Shown one piece after another: positions 22,707-29,347 of a stretch of 29,347 nucleotides of DNA. This DNA comes from a virus. Position 1 is the first letter of the stretch, and the number at the start of each line of letters is the position of its first letter. Location: positions 1-29,347 of IMG/VR virus record IMGVR_UViG_3300046007_011247. One strand, written 5' to 3'. Both the position numbers and the translations under genes were made by a program. The notes under the pieces are model-generated. The model saw only the letters and a program-made list of their open reading frames with translations. It searched no databases and was not told the DNA's origin.

Positions 22707-23701
22707 AAATAGGAACTATAAATTATGCTACTCACTCTGGATTAGGGATATTAGTTAAAGAATTTTATGATAATAAGATAATAACTGATATATTGGTGGT
22801 AGAACATTTTAAGTATACTAATCACCATAATGAATGGTACCCAAATTCAAAATCAATTAAATACAGTAATATTGACATTAATATTATTATAGAATTTATT
22901 AAATCAATAGATATATTATTCTTATTTGAAACCCCATTCTCAGATCAAGTTATACCATTAGCTAAAACTTATAATAAACCTATAGTTATGATGCCAATGT
23001 ATGAATGGAGTTCATTCCCATTAGATGTGGATTTATTTATAGTGCCTAGTCAGTTAGATTATGATTATTATAAACAAATGTATCCTGATCATAGAATAGT
23101 TTTATTACCTGTTCCTTCAAACTCTAATATAAAATGGAAGTTAAAAGAAAAGGCTTTAACTTTTATGCATAATGGAGGAAATGGGAGTCATTATGATAGA
23201 AATGGTACTTTATCTTTAATTGAAGCTTTACCTTATATAAAAAGTAATTGTAAAATTAAAATTAAAGCTCAAAAATTAAATTTACCATATATAAATGATT
23301 CTAGAGTAGAAGTAATAAATGAAAATTTACCATTTGATAAACTTTGGGAAGATGTAGATGTTTTTATATTTCCTGAAAGATTTAATGGGTTATCATTACC
23401 ATTACAAGAAGCTCATGCTGCTGGATGTTTAGTTATAGCTGGGAACAGAGATCCCATCAATACATGGTTGCCTAATAAACCACTAATTAATCCTATTGGC
23501 TATAATGAATACTCATTTGTTCCAAATGTACCCTTTAAATCAGCTATATATGACCCAAAAGATATAGCGGCTAAAATAGATGAATTTTATGGTACTGATA
23601 TAACCCATTACTCATTAATGGGTAAATATTGGGGTGAAGGGAATAGTTGGGAAATTCTAAAATTTAGATACTTAGATTTAATATATTCATTAAAAAAATA
23701 A
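22703..23701 (+). CDS. GT4-type glycosyltransferase
   Basis: A 332-residue GT-B glycosyltransferase. It begins 'MKIGTINYATHSGLGILVKE', has 'DVDVFIFPERFNGLSLPLQE' followed by 'AHAAGCLVIA' (about 221-250) as the donor-site block, and an N-terminal acceptor domain with few recognisable motifs. All six arginine codons are AGA, consistent with the AGA-biased block. It overlaps the acetyltransferase gene by four bases (ATGA). The sugar it transfers is unknown. Confidence 0.82.
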   Translation: MKIGTINYATHSGLGILVKEFYDNKIITDILVVEHFKYTNHHNEWYPNSKSIKYSNIDINIIIEFIKSIDILFLFETPFSDQVIPLAKTYNKPIVMMPMYEWSSFPLDVDLFIVPSQLDYDYYKQMYPDHRIVLLPVPSNSNIKWKLKEKALTFMHNGGNGSHYDRNGTLSLIEALPYIKSNCKIKIKAQKLNLPYINDSRVEVINENLPFDKLWEDVDVFIFPERFNGLSLPLQEAHAAGCLVIAGNRDPINTWLPNKPLINPIGYNEYSFVPNVPFKSAIYDPKDIAAKIDEFYGTDITHYSLMGKYWGEGNSWEILKFRYLDLIYSLKK

Positions 23702-23706
23702 AACTT

Positions 23707-24033
23707 ATGGAAGACTATTTCTTTGTACCTAAAGTATTTGAAAATACATTAGATGTTAATTTAATATATAGAGTAGGACCTAATTTAACATGCGAAATTA
23801 TTGATATTGTTTCTAATAAACCATATGTGGGAAATGGTTCTATAGTTTATAAAGAATTTGAAGTATTTGCTAAAACACAATATGATGTAAAAAATATGTA
23901 TGCTTTTACTCGTTTTTCAAACATAAAAGCTCTTAATTGGTATCTCAAAATGGGTTTTTCAGCTACATGGATACCTAATTTTTATTTTGATGAACCTGAA
24001 TATAAGGCTATAGTATTAACTAAAAGTATTTAA
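23707..24033 (+). CDS. Short GNAT-like N-acetyltransferase
   Basis: A 108-residue protein whose second half looks like the C-terminal part of a GNAT fold: 'VGNGSIVYKEFEVFAKT' (about 41-57) in the place of the acetyl-CoA loop and helix, then 'TRFSNIKALNWYLKMGF' (about 68-84), the 'N..A...Y.k.GF' motif. GNAT domains usually need about 140-150 residues, so the N-terminal strands are reduced or lost. It may be a compact sugar N-acetyltransferase or a decayed copy. It ends two bases before an aminotransferase start that is itself N-terminally short. Confidence 0.55.
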   Translation: MEDYFFVPKVFENTLDVNLIYRVGPNLTCEIIDIVSNKPYVGNGSIVYKEFEVFAKTQYDVKNMYAFTRFSNIKALNWYLKMGFSATWIPNFYFDEPEYKAIVLTKSI

Positions 24034-24034
24034 A

Positions 24035-25006
24035 ATGAAATTTTTAGAATTAGAAAAAACATACGCTGATTATTTAAATGTAGCTGGGGCAGTTACATGC
24101 AATACAGGAACAGCTGCTTTACATTTAGCTTTAGAAGCTCTTAAATTACCAAAAGATAGTGAAGTAATAGTCCCTGAGTTTACTATGGTAGCCACAGCTT
24201 GGGCTGTTTATTATTCTAGATTAACCCCAATATTTGTAGATTGTGATGATAATATGTTAATTGATTTAGATTTAGTTGAAAAAGCAATTACTCCAAAAAC
24301 AAAAGTTTTAATGGTGACTCATGTTTATGGAAGAGTAGTTAACATGACTAAAGTAATGGAATTAGCTAAAAAATATAATTTAAGAGTTATTGAAGACGCA
24401 GCTGAGGCTCATAATGCTACTTGGGAAAATAAATTAGTAGGTACTTTTGATATTGGATGTTTTAGTTTTTATAAAAATAAAATTATACACGGTGAAGAAG
24501 GTGGATTAGTAACTAGTAATGATCTAAATTTTTTATCAACAGTTAGAGACATGAAATCAATGTCATTTGGTAAAGAACATAATTATCAACATAATCAAAT
24601 TGGATTTAATTATAGAATGACAGATAGTCAAGCTAAATTAATATTAAAGAGTTTTAATAAATTAGAAAAAAATATAAATCATAGAAAAAAAATTGAAAAA
24701 ACATATGATAAATATTTAAATAAGTCTTTATTATTACCTAATAGAGAAGTAGTATGGGTTTATGATATAAAAGTTCCTAAGGAAAAAAAGGACGGTTTAG
24801 TTAATTATTTAGTATCTCAAGGAATTGATGCTAGACATAGTTTTAAACCTATGTCAATTCAATCTCCTTTTAATTATTCTTTAAAAGAAAATTTAAAAGC
24901 CTTTGGATTCTCAAAAAATATATGTTATCTTCCATCTGGTGAAAATATAACTATAAAGAAAGCTAAATATATATCTAAATTAGTAAACCAATTTTTATCT
25001 AAATAA
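24035..25006 (+). CDS. DegT/DnrJ/EryC1 sugar aminotransferase, N-terminally short
   Basis: A 323-residue PLP enzyme. The cofactor lysine is K149 in 'FSFYKNKIIHGEEGG', D121 in 'IEDAAEAH' would bind the pyridine nitrogen, and 'NTGTAALHLALEAL' (23-36) binds phosphate. The family transfers an amino group, usually from glutamate, to a keto-sugar nucleotide. Members normally have about 370 residues. This one begins at the equivalent of residue 38 of the aminotransferase at 25228, so it lacks the segment that includes the substrate loop 'SGWW.KGPKV'. No upstream in-frame start exists, since the GNAT-like gene stops two bases earlier. Activity is therefore in question. Confidence 0.87.
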   Translation: MKFLELEKTYADYLNVAGAVTCNTGTAALHLALEALKLPKDSEVIVPEFTMVATAWAVYYSRLTPIFVDCDDNMLIDLDLVEKAITPKTKVLMVTHVYGRVVNMTKVMELAKKYNLRVIEDAAEAHNATWENKLVGTFDIGCFSFYKNKIIHGEEGGLVTSNDLNFLSTVRDMKSMSFGKEHNYQHNQIGFNYRMTDSQAKLILKSFNKLEKNINHRKKIEKTYDKYLNKSLLLPNREVVWVYDIKVPKEKKDGLVNYLVSQGIDARHSFKPMSIQSPFNYSLKENLKAFGFSKNICYLPSGENITIKKAKYISKLVNQFLSK

Positions 25007-25219
25007 ATGAATCTAAACTCATCAGTAAATGAAATATGTGGTGATCTTGTAACACAAATTATCCATTTTGTAGGTGGAGAAAAACGCACATATAAAAATA
25101 TAGAATCTAAAACAATTAGACAAGGTCAATTCACTAAATTTAAACAAAAAGATGGACCTTGGATTATGATTAATGATAAAAATGTACTTTGTATAGAAGT
25201 TTTTGAACAAAATAAATAA
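25007..25219 (+). CDS. Small protein of unknown function between two aminotransferases
   Basis: A 70-residue protein with a beta-rich look: 'LVTQIIHFVGGEKRTYKNIE' (14-33), 'QGQFTKFKQKDGPWIMINDK' and 'VLCIEVFEQ'. It is reminiscent of a small SH3-like or barrel domain, but I do not recognise a family. It begins immediately after the stop of the preceding gene and ends 8 bases before the next, so it is part of the operon. A role in glycan synthesis is suggested only by position. Confidence 0.55.
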   Translation: MNLNSSVNEICGDLVTQIIHFVGGEKRTYKNIESKTIRQGQFTKFKQKDGPWIMINDKNVLCIEVFEQNK

Positions 25220-25227
25220 ATAAAAAT

Positions 25228-26358
25228 ATGAAAATTAGAGAAAAAATGTTACCTGTGCTTCAACCTTATGGTGATCAGAGTGATATAGATGCTGTAACAG
25301 AAGTAATAAAATCAGGATGGTGGGGAAAAGGACCTAAAGTAGAACAATTTGAAAAGGAGTTTGCTGAGTTAGTAGGGGCAAAATATGCTATAGCTGTCAC
25401 TAGTAATTCTCATGGTCAAGATTTGATAATGAAAGCATTAGATATTAAAGATGGTGACATTATTAATCCAACTATATCATTTATGGCCACAGCTATGATA
25501 CCAATTTGGAATAATTGTACTACTAATGTTGTAGATGTTGACCCAGTAACAATGTGTATTGATCCAGAAGATGTTCGCAAACATATAACTCCTAATACTA
25601 AAGCTGTTATCGCTGTTAATCAAGCTGGGGTACCCGCTCCTATTAAAGAAATTAGAAAATTCTATAACGGATTAATTATTGAGGACTGTGCTCATAGTTG
25701 TTACACCCCAGGCGCTGGCCAACAAGGAGATATAGCAGTATGGTCATTTCAAGCTGTAAAAACAATGCCATCAGGTGATGGAGGAATGATAACTCTTAAT
25801 GATGAGGAACTATATCATAAATTAAAAGAAATGACATGGTTTGGAGTATCATCTACCTTTTCTAGAGTAAATAAAAAAGATAATGTAACTGGTCGTCCTG
25901 GATATACTTGGGATTATGAAGTAGATAAAATAGGATATAAATGTTATATGATTGATCTAACAGCAGCGTTATGTTTATCTCAACTAAAAAAATTACCAGC
26001 TATGATGGATTGGAGAAGACATATTCAAGAAAGATACAACAATGAGTTATGTGAACAAGTTACTCGCCCACCATACTCAGATACAGTTCAATATTATTGT
26101 GCTAAAGTTCCTCATGAGCATCGAGATACAATAATTGATTATTTAGCAAGTAAAAACATTCACACATCAGTCCATTTTAAACCACTTCATAAATATGAAA
26201 TTATTAAAAAACATATGACCCATCCTAATAGAACATTTGAAGTAGCTGATCATGAATGGTTAGGGTTAGTATCTTTACCTGTACATTCAGCAATGAGTGA
26301 AGATGATATAGATTATGTTATTTATTGGGTTAATCAATATTTTAAAGAAAATAATTAA
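25228..26358 (+). CDS. DegT/DnrJ/EryC1 sugar aminotransferase, full length
   Basis: A 376-residue PLP-dependent aminotransferase with the whole fold. The N-terminal substrate loop 'SGWWGKGPKVEQFE' spans 29-42, phosphate-site 'AVTSNSHGQDLI' 56-67, D153 is in 'IEDCAHS', and the Schiff-base lysine is K178 in 'SFQAVKTMPSGDGG'. It aminates a 3- or 4-keto sugar nucleotide in making amino-deoxy sugars, using the SDR product as likely substrate. The typical 'GTAAL' is replaced by 'SNSHGQ', which is unusual in the phosphate-binding region. Arginine codons are a mix of AGA and CGN, unlike several neighbours. Its gene is followed four bases later by the next start. Confidence 0.9.
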   Translation: MKIREKMLPVLQPYGDQSDIDAVTEVIKSGWWGKGPKVEQFEKEFAELVGAKYAIAVTSNSHGQDLIMKALDIKDGDIINPTISFMATAMIPIWNNCTTNVVDVDPVTMCIDPEDVRKHITPNTKAVIAVNQAGVPAPIKEIRKFYNGLIIEDCAHSCYTPGAGQQGDIAVWSFQAVKTMPSGDGGMITLNDEELYHKLKEMTWFGVSSTFSRVNKKDNVTGRPGYTWDYEVDKIGYKCYMIDLTAALCLSQLKKLPAMMDWRRHIQERYNNELCEQVTRPPYSDTVQYYCAKVPHEHRDTIIDYLASKNIHTSVHFKPLHKYEIIKKHMTHPNRTFEVADHEWLGLVSLPVHSAMSEDDIDYVIYWVNQYFKENN

Positions 26359-26362
26359 GAGT

Positions 26363-27103
26363 ATGGACAATCATGTAATATGTATGATATTTAATTTACA
26401 ATATGAGGGAAAACCACTCCCTCATGAAGGTAACCCAAGTTGGTTAAGAAATAGATTAGATATTTTTAAAAAATATTGTTTAAATGCTTTTGCTAATCAA
26501 ACAGATAAAGAATTTCATTTACTATTATACTGCGACTCAGAAACTCCAGATCCATATAGAAGTGAATTATTAGAATTAGAACATAATTATGATTTTATTT
26601 CTATAGCTTGGGATTTATCTAAAACATATGGAGATGAATATAGTGAAGAAAAATTCAAACAATCTATATTAGATAACTATAAACGTATAAGAAAAAATGA
26701 TAATGAAGAGGTAATATGTAGCCGCTTTGAAAACGATGACATCCCAGATATTAGATATAATGAGTTTGTAAAATTAGCTCATCAACATTATAATATTATT
26801 TCCTTAGGTAAGGGATACTATTGGGATATAAATACTAACCAATTTTTAGACTCAATATTCCCAACAGGTCCATTTATTAGTGTTAAGTCTACATTAGATA
26901 ATTTTATATCACCTTTAGAAGATGAACATCATAATTATATAACTCAAAGAGGAGGAACACCCATTATAACTGAGGATAATTTATGGATTCAATTAGTACA
27001 TGGAGATAATTTATGGAATAGATTAGACAGAATGCCAGGTCAATTATTCCAACCAAATATTGAAGAATTAAAACAATGTTTTGCTTTAAATAATGTTTTA
27101 TGA
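26363..27103 (+). CDS. Putative rhamnosyltransferase-like glycosyltransferase
   Basis: A 246-residue protein. 'WLRNRLDIFKKYCLNAFANQ' (about 27-46) continuing 'TDKEFHLLLYCD', and 'VICSRFENDDIPDIRYNEFV' (about 115-134), follow the pattern of the putative rhamnosyltransferase family (R..iF..ycl.s...Qt, then a R.D.DDa metal site). The fold is GT-A-like with 'ENDD' in the DxD position. The longer frame starting at 26315 lies inside the preceding gene, and the ATG at 26363 after its stop is the better start. It overlaps the next gene by four bases. Confidence 0.65.
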   Translation: MDNHVICMIFNLQYEGKPLPHEGNPSWLRNRLDIFKKYCLNAFANQTDKEFHLLLYCDSETPDPYRSELLELEHNYDFISIAWDLSKTYGDEYSEEKFKQSILDNYKRIRKNDNEEVICSRFENDDIPDIRYNEFVKLAHQHYNIISLGKGYYWDINTNQFLDSIFPTGPFISVKSTLDNFISPLEDEHHNYITQRGGTPIITEDNLWIQLVHGDNLWNRLDRMPGQLFQPNIEELKQCFALNNVL

Positions 27104-27996
27104 TTTATATAGGTACACACATAATGCCTTGGGAAATAGGTGAGTTTAGACATCAAGTAAGACTTCATAGATTAACTATGATTAATTTATCTAAAGATGA
27201 ATTATCTAATATTACATTAATTCCTACTTTAAATTTAAATGATGATATAATTGATTGGAGTAATTCTAAATTATCTAAAGAATACTATATTGAACATTTC
27301 AAAATCAGTTGTAAAACATTAGAAGATATAATCAATATTAAACCTAGAATAGGAAATATAACATCTACAACTGATGCTTTAAAAAAGAATATTGATGATA
27401 TATTAACAGATGATGATTTTTATCTTTGGATAGACCCAGACATTAGTTATCCTTATACTTACTGGAATTCAATTATAGAAACTTTAAATATTGTAAAAGA
27501 TAAATCTGAATATTTTATTATATCTCCTTCTACAACAAAATTGTGGGATAGTTCATGGGATGTATTAGTTGATTCATCTCAAATTAATCTTCCATATGGA
27601 GATGAAGGATGGTACAATTCAGATTTTGAAAAATATTTTTATTTAGATAGTCCTAATATATCTTATACCCCATATATTAAATTTGGAGGCGGATTCGGAA
27701 ATCTATTCTCAGCTAATATATTAAGGTTATTTGGAATACCTGAAGAATATGTTTTATATGGAGGAGTAGACACATATATAATGAAAGGAGCTGATGTTTT
27801 AAACAAACAAGGAAAATTAATACAATATAAATTAGAAAATTTAATTACAATACAAGATTTTAAATTCTCAGATAAAGAAATGTATAAAAATTTTACACCA
27901 ATTCTTTTAAATAAAGATAAACAAAGAGAATTAAATGAAAAAATTAATAATATATATCAAAAATCAACTAAAGAATTATTAAATAAATTAAAATAA
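27100..27996 (+). CDS. GT-A-type glycosyltransferase-like protein
   Basis: A 298-residue protein whose centre reads as a GT-A nucleotide-sugar site: 'DDFYLWIDPDISYPYTYW' (about 106-123) contains D-P-D as the likely metal motif. A later 'KFGGGFGNLFSANILRLFGI' and 'YGGVDTYIM' resemble the acceptor/catalytic region of family 2-like enzymes. The C-terminus is Lys/Asn-rich and helical. The family is not certain. ATGA overlap upstream and single-base overlap downstream keep it in the operon. Confidence 0.62.
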   Translation: MIYIGTHIMPWEIGEFRHQVRLHRLTMINLSKDELSNITLIPTLNLNDDIIDWSNSKLSKEYYIEHFKISCKTLEDIINIKPRIGNITSTTDALKKNIDDILTDDDFYLWIDPDISYPYTYWNSIIETLNIVKDKSEYFIISPSTTKLWDSSWDVLVDSSQINLPYGDEGWYNSDFEKYFYLDSPNISYTPYIKFGGGFGNLFSANILRLFGIPEEYVLYGGVDTYIMKGADVLNKQGKLIQYKLENLITIQDFKFSDKEMYKNFTPILLNKDKQRELNEKINNIYQKSTKELLNKLK

Positions 27997-28697
27997 TGAG
28001 TTTAAATATAAAAGTTTTTGTTCGACATTGTAATTTCTCATCTAATTCAGTAGGTAAAAATCGACCTGATTGGTTTTCAAGAAAAAAATGTTGGGATAAT
28101 CTTAAACAAACTGTAGACTTAAATACTGAGATTAATGTTGTGTTTGATGGTGACCCTAATGAAGATCATTTTTTATATAATGATAAAGAAGGATACAATT
28201 TAATATGTAAACAAGGAGGGAATGATGGTCAGTCATTTTTAAATTTATTAAATTATGTCTATGAACAAAATATTAATGATGAGACAATATTATACTTTTT
28301 AGAAGATGATTACTACCACAAACCAGGATGGACTAATATTTTAAGAGAAGGTTTTAAATATATAGGAGTAGATTATATTACTTTATATGATCATAATGAT
28401 AAATATTTTCTTCAAGCTTATGAAAATTTACAAAGTAAAATTATAGTTACTCCTTCTATCCATTGGAGAACTACACCCTCAACTACTAACACATATGCTA
28501 TGTTGGCTAAAACATTTAAAAAACATTTTAAAATTCATAAAGAGTATTGTGATTTACAAAAAGGATACACTAGAGACCATGATAAATTTATTAGACTTTG
28601 GAATGAAGGATCTAATTTAATATCTTGTATACCAGGTTATTCAACTCATTGTGAAACTGAGTATTTATCACCTTGTGTAAAATGGAATGAAATATGA
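27996..28697 (+). CDS. GT2-like glycosyltransferase
   Basis: A 233-residue GT-A-like protein. 'EINVVFDGDPNEDHFLY' (about 45-61) follows the first Rossmann strands, and 'TILYFLEDDYYHKPGWTNIL' (about 97-116) has the acidic E-D-D metal motif followed by the conserved W. Near the C-terminus 'GYTRDHDKFIRLWNEG' resembles the 'D..(F/L)...w' helix of GT2 enzymes. It starts on the last base of the preceding stop codon and overlaps the following GT2 gene by 4. The donor is unknown. Confidence 0.68.
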   Translation: MSLNIKVFVRHCNFSSNSVGKNRPDWFSRKKCWDNLKQTVDLNTEINVVFDGDPNEDHFLYNDKEGYNLICKQGGNDGQSFLNLLNYVYEQNINDETILYFLEDDYYHKPGWTNILREGFKYIGVDYITLYDHNDKYFLQAYENLQSKIIVTPSIHWRTTPSTTNTYAMLAKTFKKHFKIHKEYCDLQKGYTRDHDKFIRLWNEGSNLISCIPGYSTHCETEYLSPCVKWNEI

Positions 28698-29347
28698 TTA
28701 GTTTAATTATCCCGACATATAGAAATCCTGATTACTTAAACATATGTTTAAAATCAGCTATTGAAAACCAAACTTATAAAAATGAGATAATAGTAGTTAT
28801 AGATGGTTATTATGAAGAAAGTAAAGAAGTACTTGAAAAATACCATAATGATATTATAGTATTAGATTTAGGTGAAAATCAAGGTATGCAAACTGCTCTT
28901 AATTTAGGAGTGATGAATGCTTCTAATGAAATAATTTGTATTATTAATGATGATAATGTTTTATCTAAAAACTGGGACATAATCATTAAACAAGAGTACC
29001 ACCCAAACTCAGTTTTAACTATTAATCAAATTGAACCTATAGGACCAGGTATATTTAATTTCCCAATTAAGGACTTAGGTAAACATCCTAATGAGTTTAA
29101 ATATGAGGAATTTCTTCAATATGAGTTAACATTAAGGAAAGATTTAATAACATTAGATGGAGGTATATTTCCATTTGTTATTAGTAAAAAAAATTATATG
29201 ATTGTGGGAGGGTTTGATACATTATATCAATCACCATTTATTTGCGATTGGGACTTTTTCTTAAAGTTAGATTTAAATAATATAGGTTTTTCTCGTACTC
29301 ATAAACTTCATTTCTATCATTTTGGAAGTGCAGCTACTAAGAAAGGA
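28694..29347 (+). CDS. GT2 glycosyltransferase, 3' end outside the window
   Basis: At least 218 codons, open to the right edge with no stop. The start 'MISLIIPTYRNPDYLNICL' is the classical GT2 opening. 'EIIVVIDGYYEES' is the second strand, 'ICIINDDNVLSKNW' (about 74-87) the DxD, 'GGFDTLYQSPFICDWDFFLK' (about 175-194) the ED/D-W acceptor-site block, and 'HLHFYHFGSA'-like residues near the end match the usual C-terminal His motif. It is the best-preserved GT2 in the window. The ATGA overlap with the preceding gene indicates translational coupling. Confidence 0.9.
   Translation, partial: MISLIIPTYRNPDYLNICLKSAIENQTYKNEIIVVIDGYYEESKEVLEKYHNDIIVLDLGENQGMQTALNLGVMNASNEIICIINDDNVLSKNWDIIIKQEYHPNSVLTINQIEPIGPGIFNFPIKDLGKHPNEFKYEEFLQYELTLRKDLITLDGGIFPFVISKKNYMIVGGFDTLYQSPFICDWDFFLKLDLNNIGFSRTHKLHFYHFGSAATKKG

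Noticed and set aside
22286-22735. 149-codon open frame on the - strand
   Set aside because: It lies opposite the beta-helix acetyltransferase gene, which has clear hexapeptide repeats. The reverse product is hydrophobic low-complexity sequence with no family features.
26315-26362. Upstream start for the rhamnosyltransferase-like gene
   Set aside because: It falls within the end of the aminotransferase gene, and ATG 26363 follows that stop directly.
26403-26425. 8-bp inverted repeat ATGAGGGA/TCCCTCAT in the rhamnosyltransferase-like gene
   Set aside because: It lies in coding sequence near the start without a T-run. No regulatory context was seen.
1-29347. tRNA genes, CRISPR arrays, integrase or transposase
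   Set aside because: I read for cloverleaf-like spacers, regular repeats and recombinase motifs and found none. The intergenic gaps are all under 80 bases.

Overview
The window is a gene-dense, strongly AT-rich stretch of a tailed bacteriophage genome, with every supported gene on the + strand. The replication proteins are of T4 type: a family B DNA polymerase, a gp45-like sliding clamp, and gp44- and gp62-like clamp loader subunits. This points to a large myovirus-like phage distantly related to T4, of the sort found in aquatic viromes. Start codons mostly lack a Shine-Dalgarno sequence and are often preceded by A-rich sequence or 'AAGTTATG'. That would suit a Bacteroidota host, but this is inference. 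No tRNA, integrase, transposon or CRISPR array was seen, and no gap reaches 300 bases.

Layout. (1) 1-2253: small-molecule genes. These are the 3' end of a QueE-like gene, a thioredoxin, a purine phosphoribosyltransferase, GTP cyclohydrolase I (FolE) and a MazG-like pyrophosphohydrolase. QueE and FolE together suggest 7-deazaguanine (preQ0) synthesis. (2) 2328-3810: a small proline-rich protein and a repeat-rich tail-fibre-like structural protein. (3) 3873-8437: a DNA polymerase split in two between catalytic motifs B and C, with three small genes between the halves, then the sliding clamp. (4) 8512-11008: a small phage protein, GroES, GroEL and a small protein with a strong hairpin in its coding sequence. 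(5) 11054-13944: an overlapping gene chain with clamp loader large subunit, small membrane protein, 84-residue protein, clamp loader small subunit, a short MazG-like helical protein and a Fe-S RecB/Cas4-like nuclease. (6) 13984-14606: a GIY-YIG endonuclease and a ribbon-helix-helix protein. (7) 14612-29347: a long glycan locus. It has about ten glycosyltransferases, a sugar-nucleotide dehydratase/epimerase, two DegT-type aminotransferases, a left-handed beta-helix acetyltransferase, a GNAT-like protein and two methyltransferases. It runs off the right edge.

How the parts fit. Regions 3 and 5 supply a replisome. GroEL/GroES would fold viral or host proteins. Region 1 may feed a modified guanine and dNTP supply. 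Region 7 has the enzyme classes needed to make an N-acetylated amino-deoxy sugar nucleotide and build a glycan, either on the virion or on the host surface. The most notable points are the polymerase split, whose two halves have near-identical terminator/leader sequences and whose intervening genes are bracketed by inverted terminator copies, and the glycan island, several of whose genes show an arginine-codon use sharply different from the rest.
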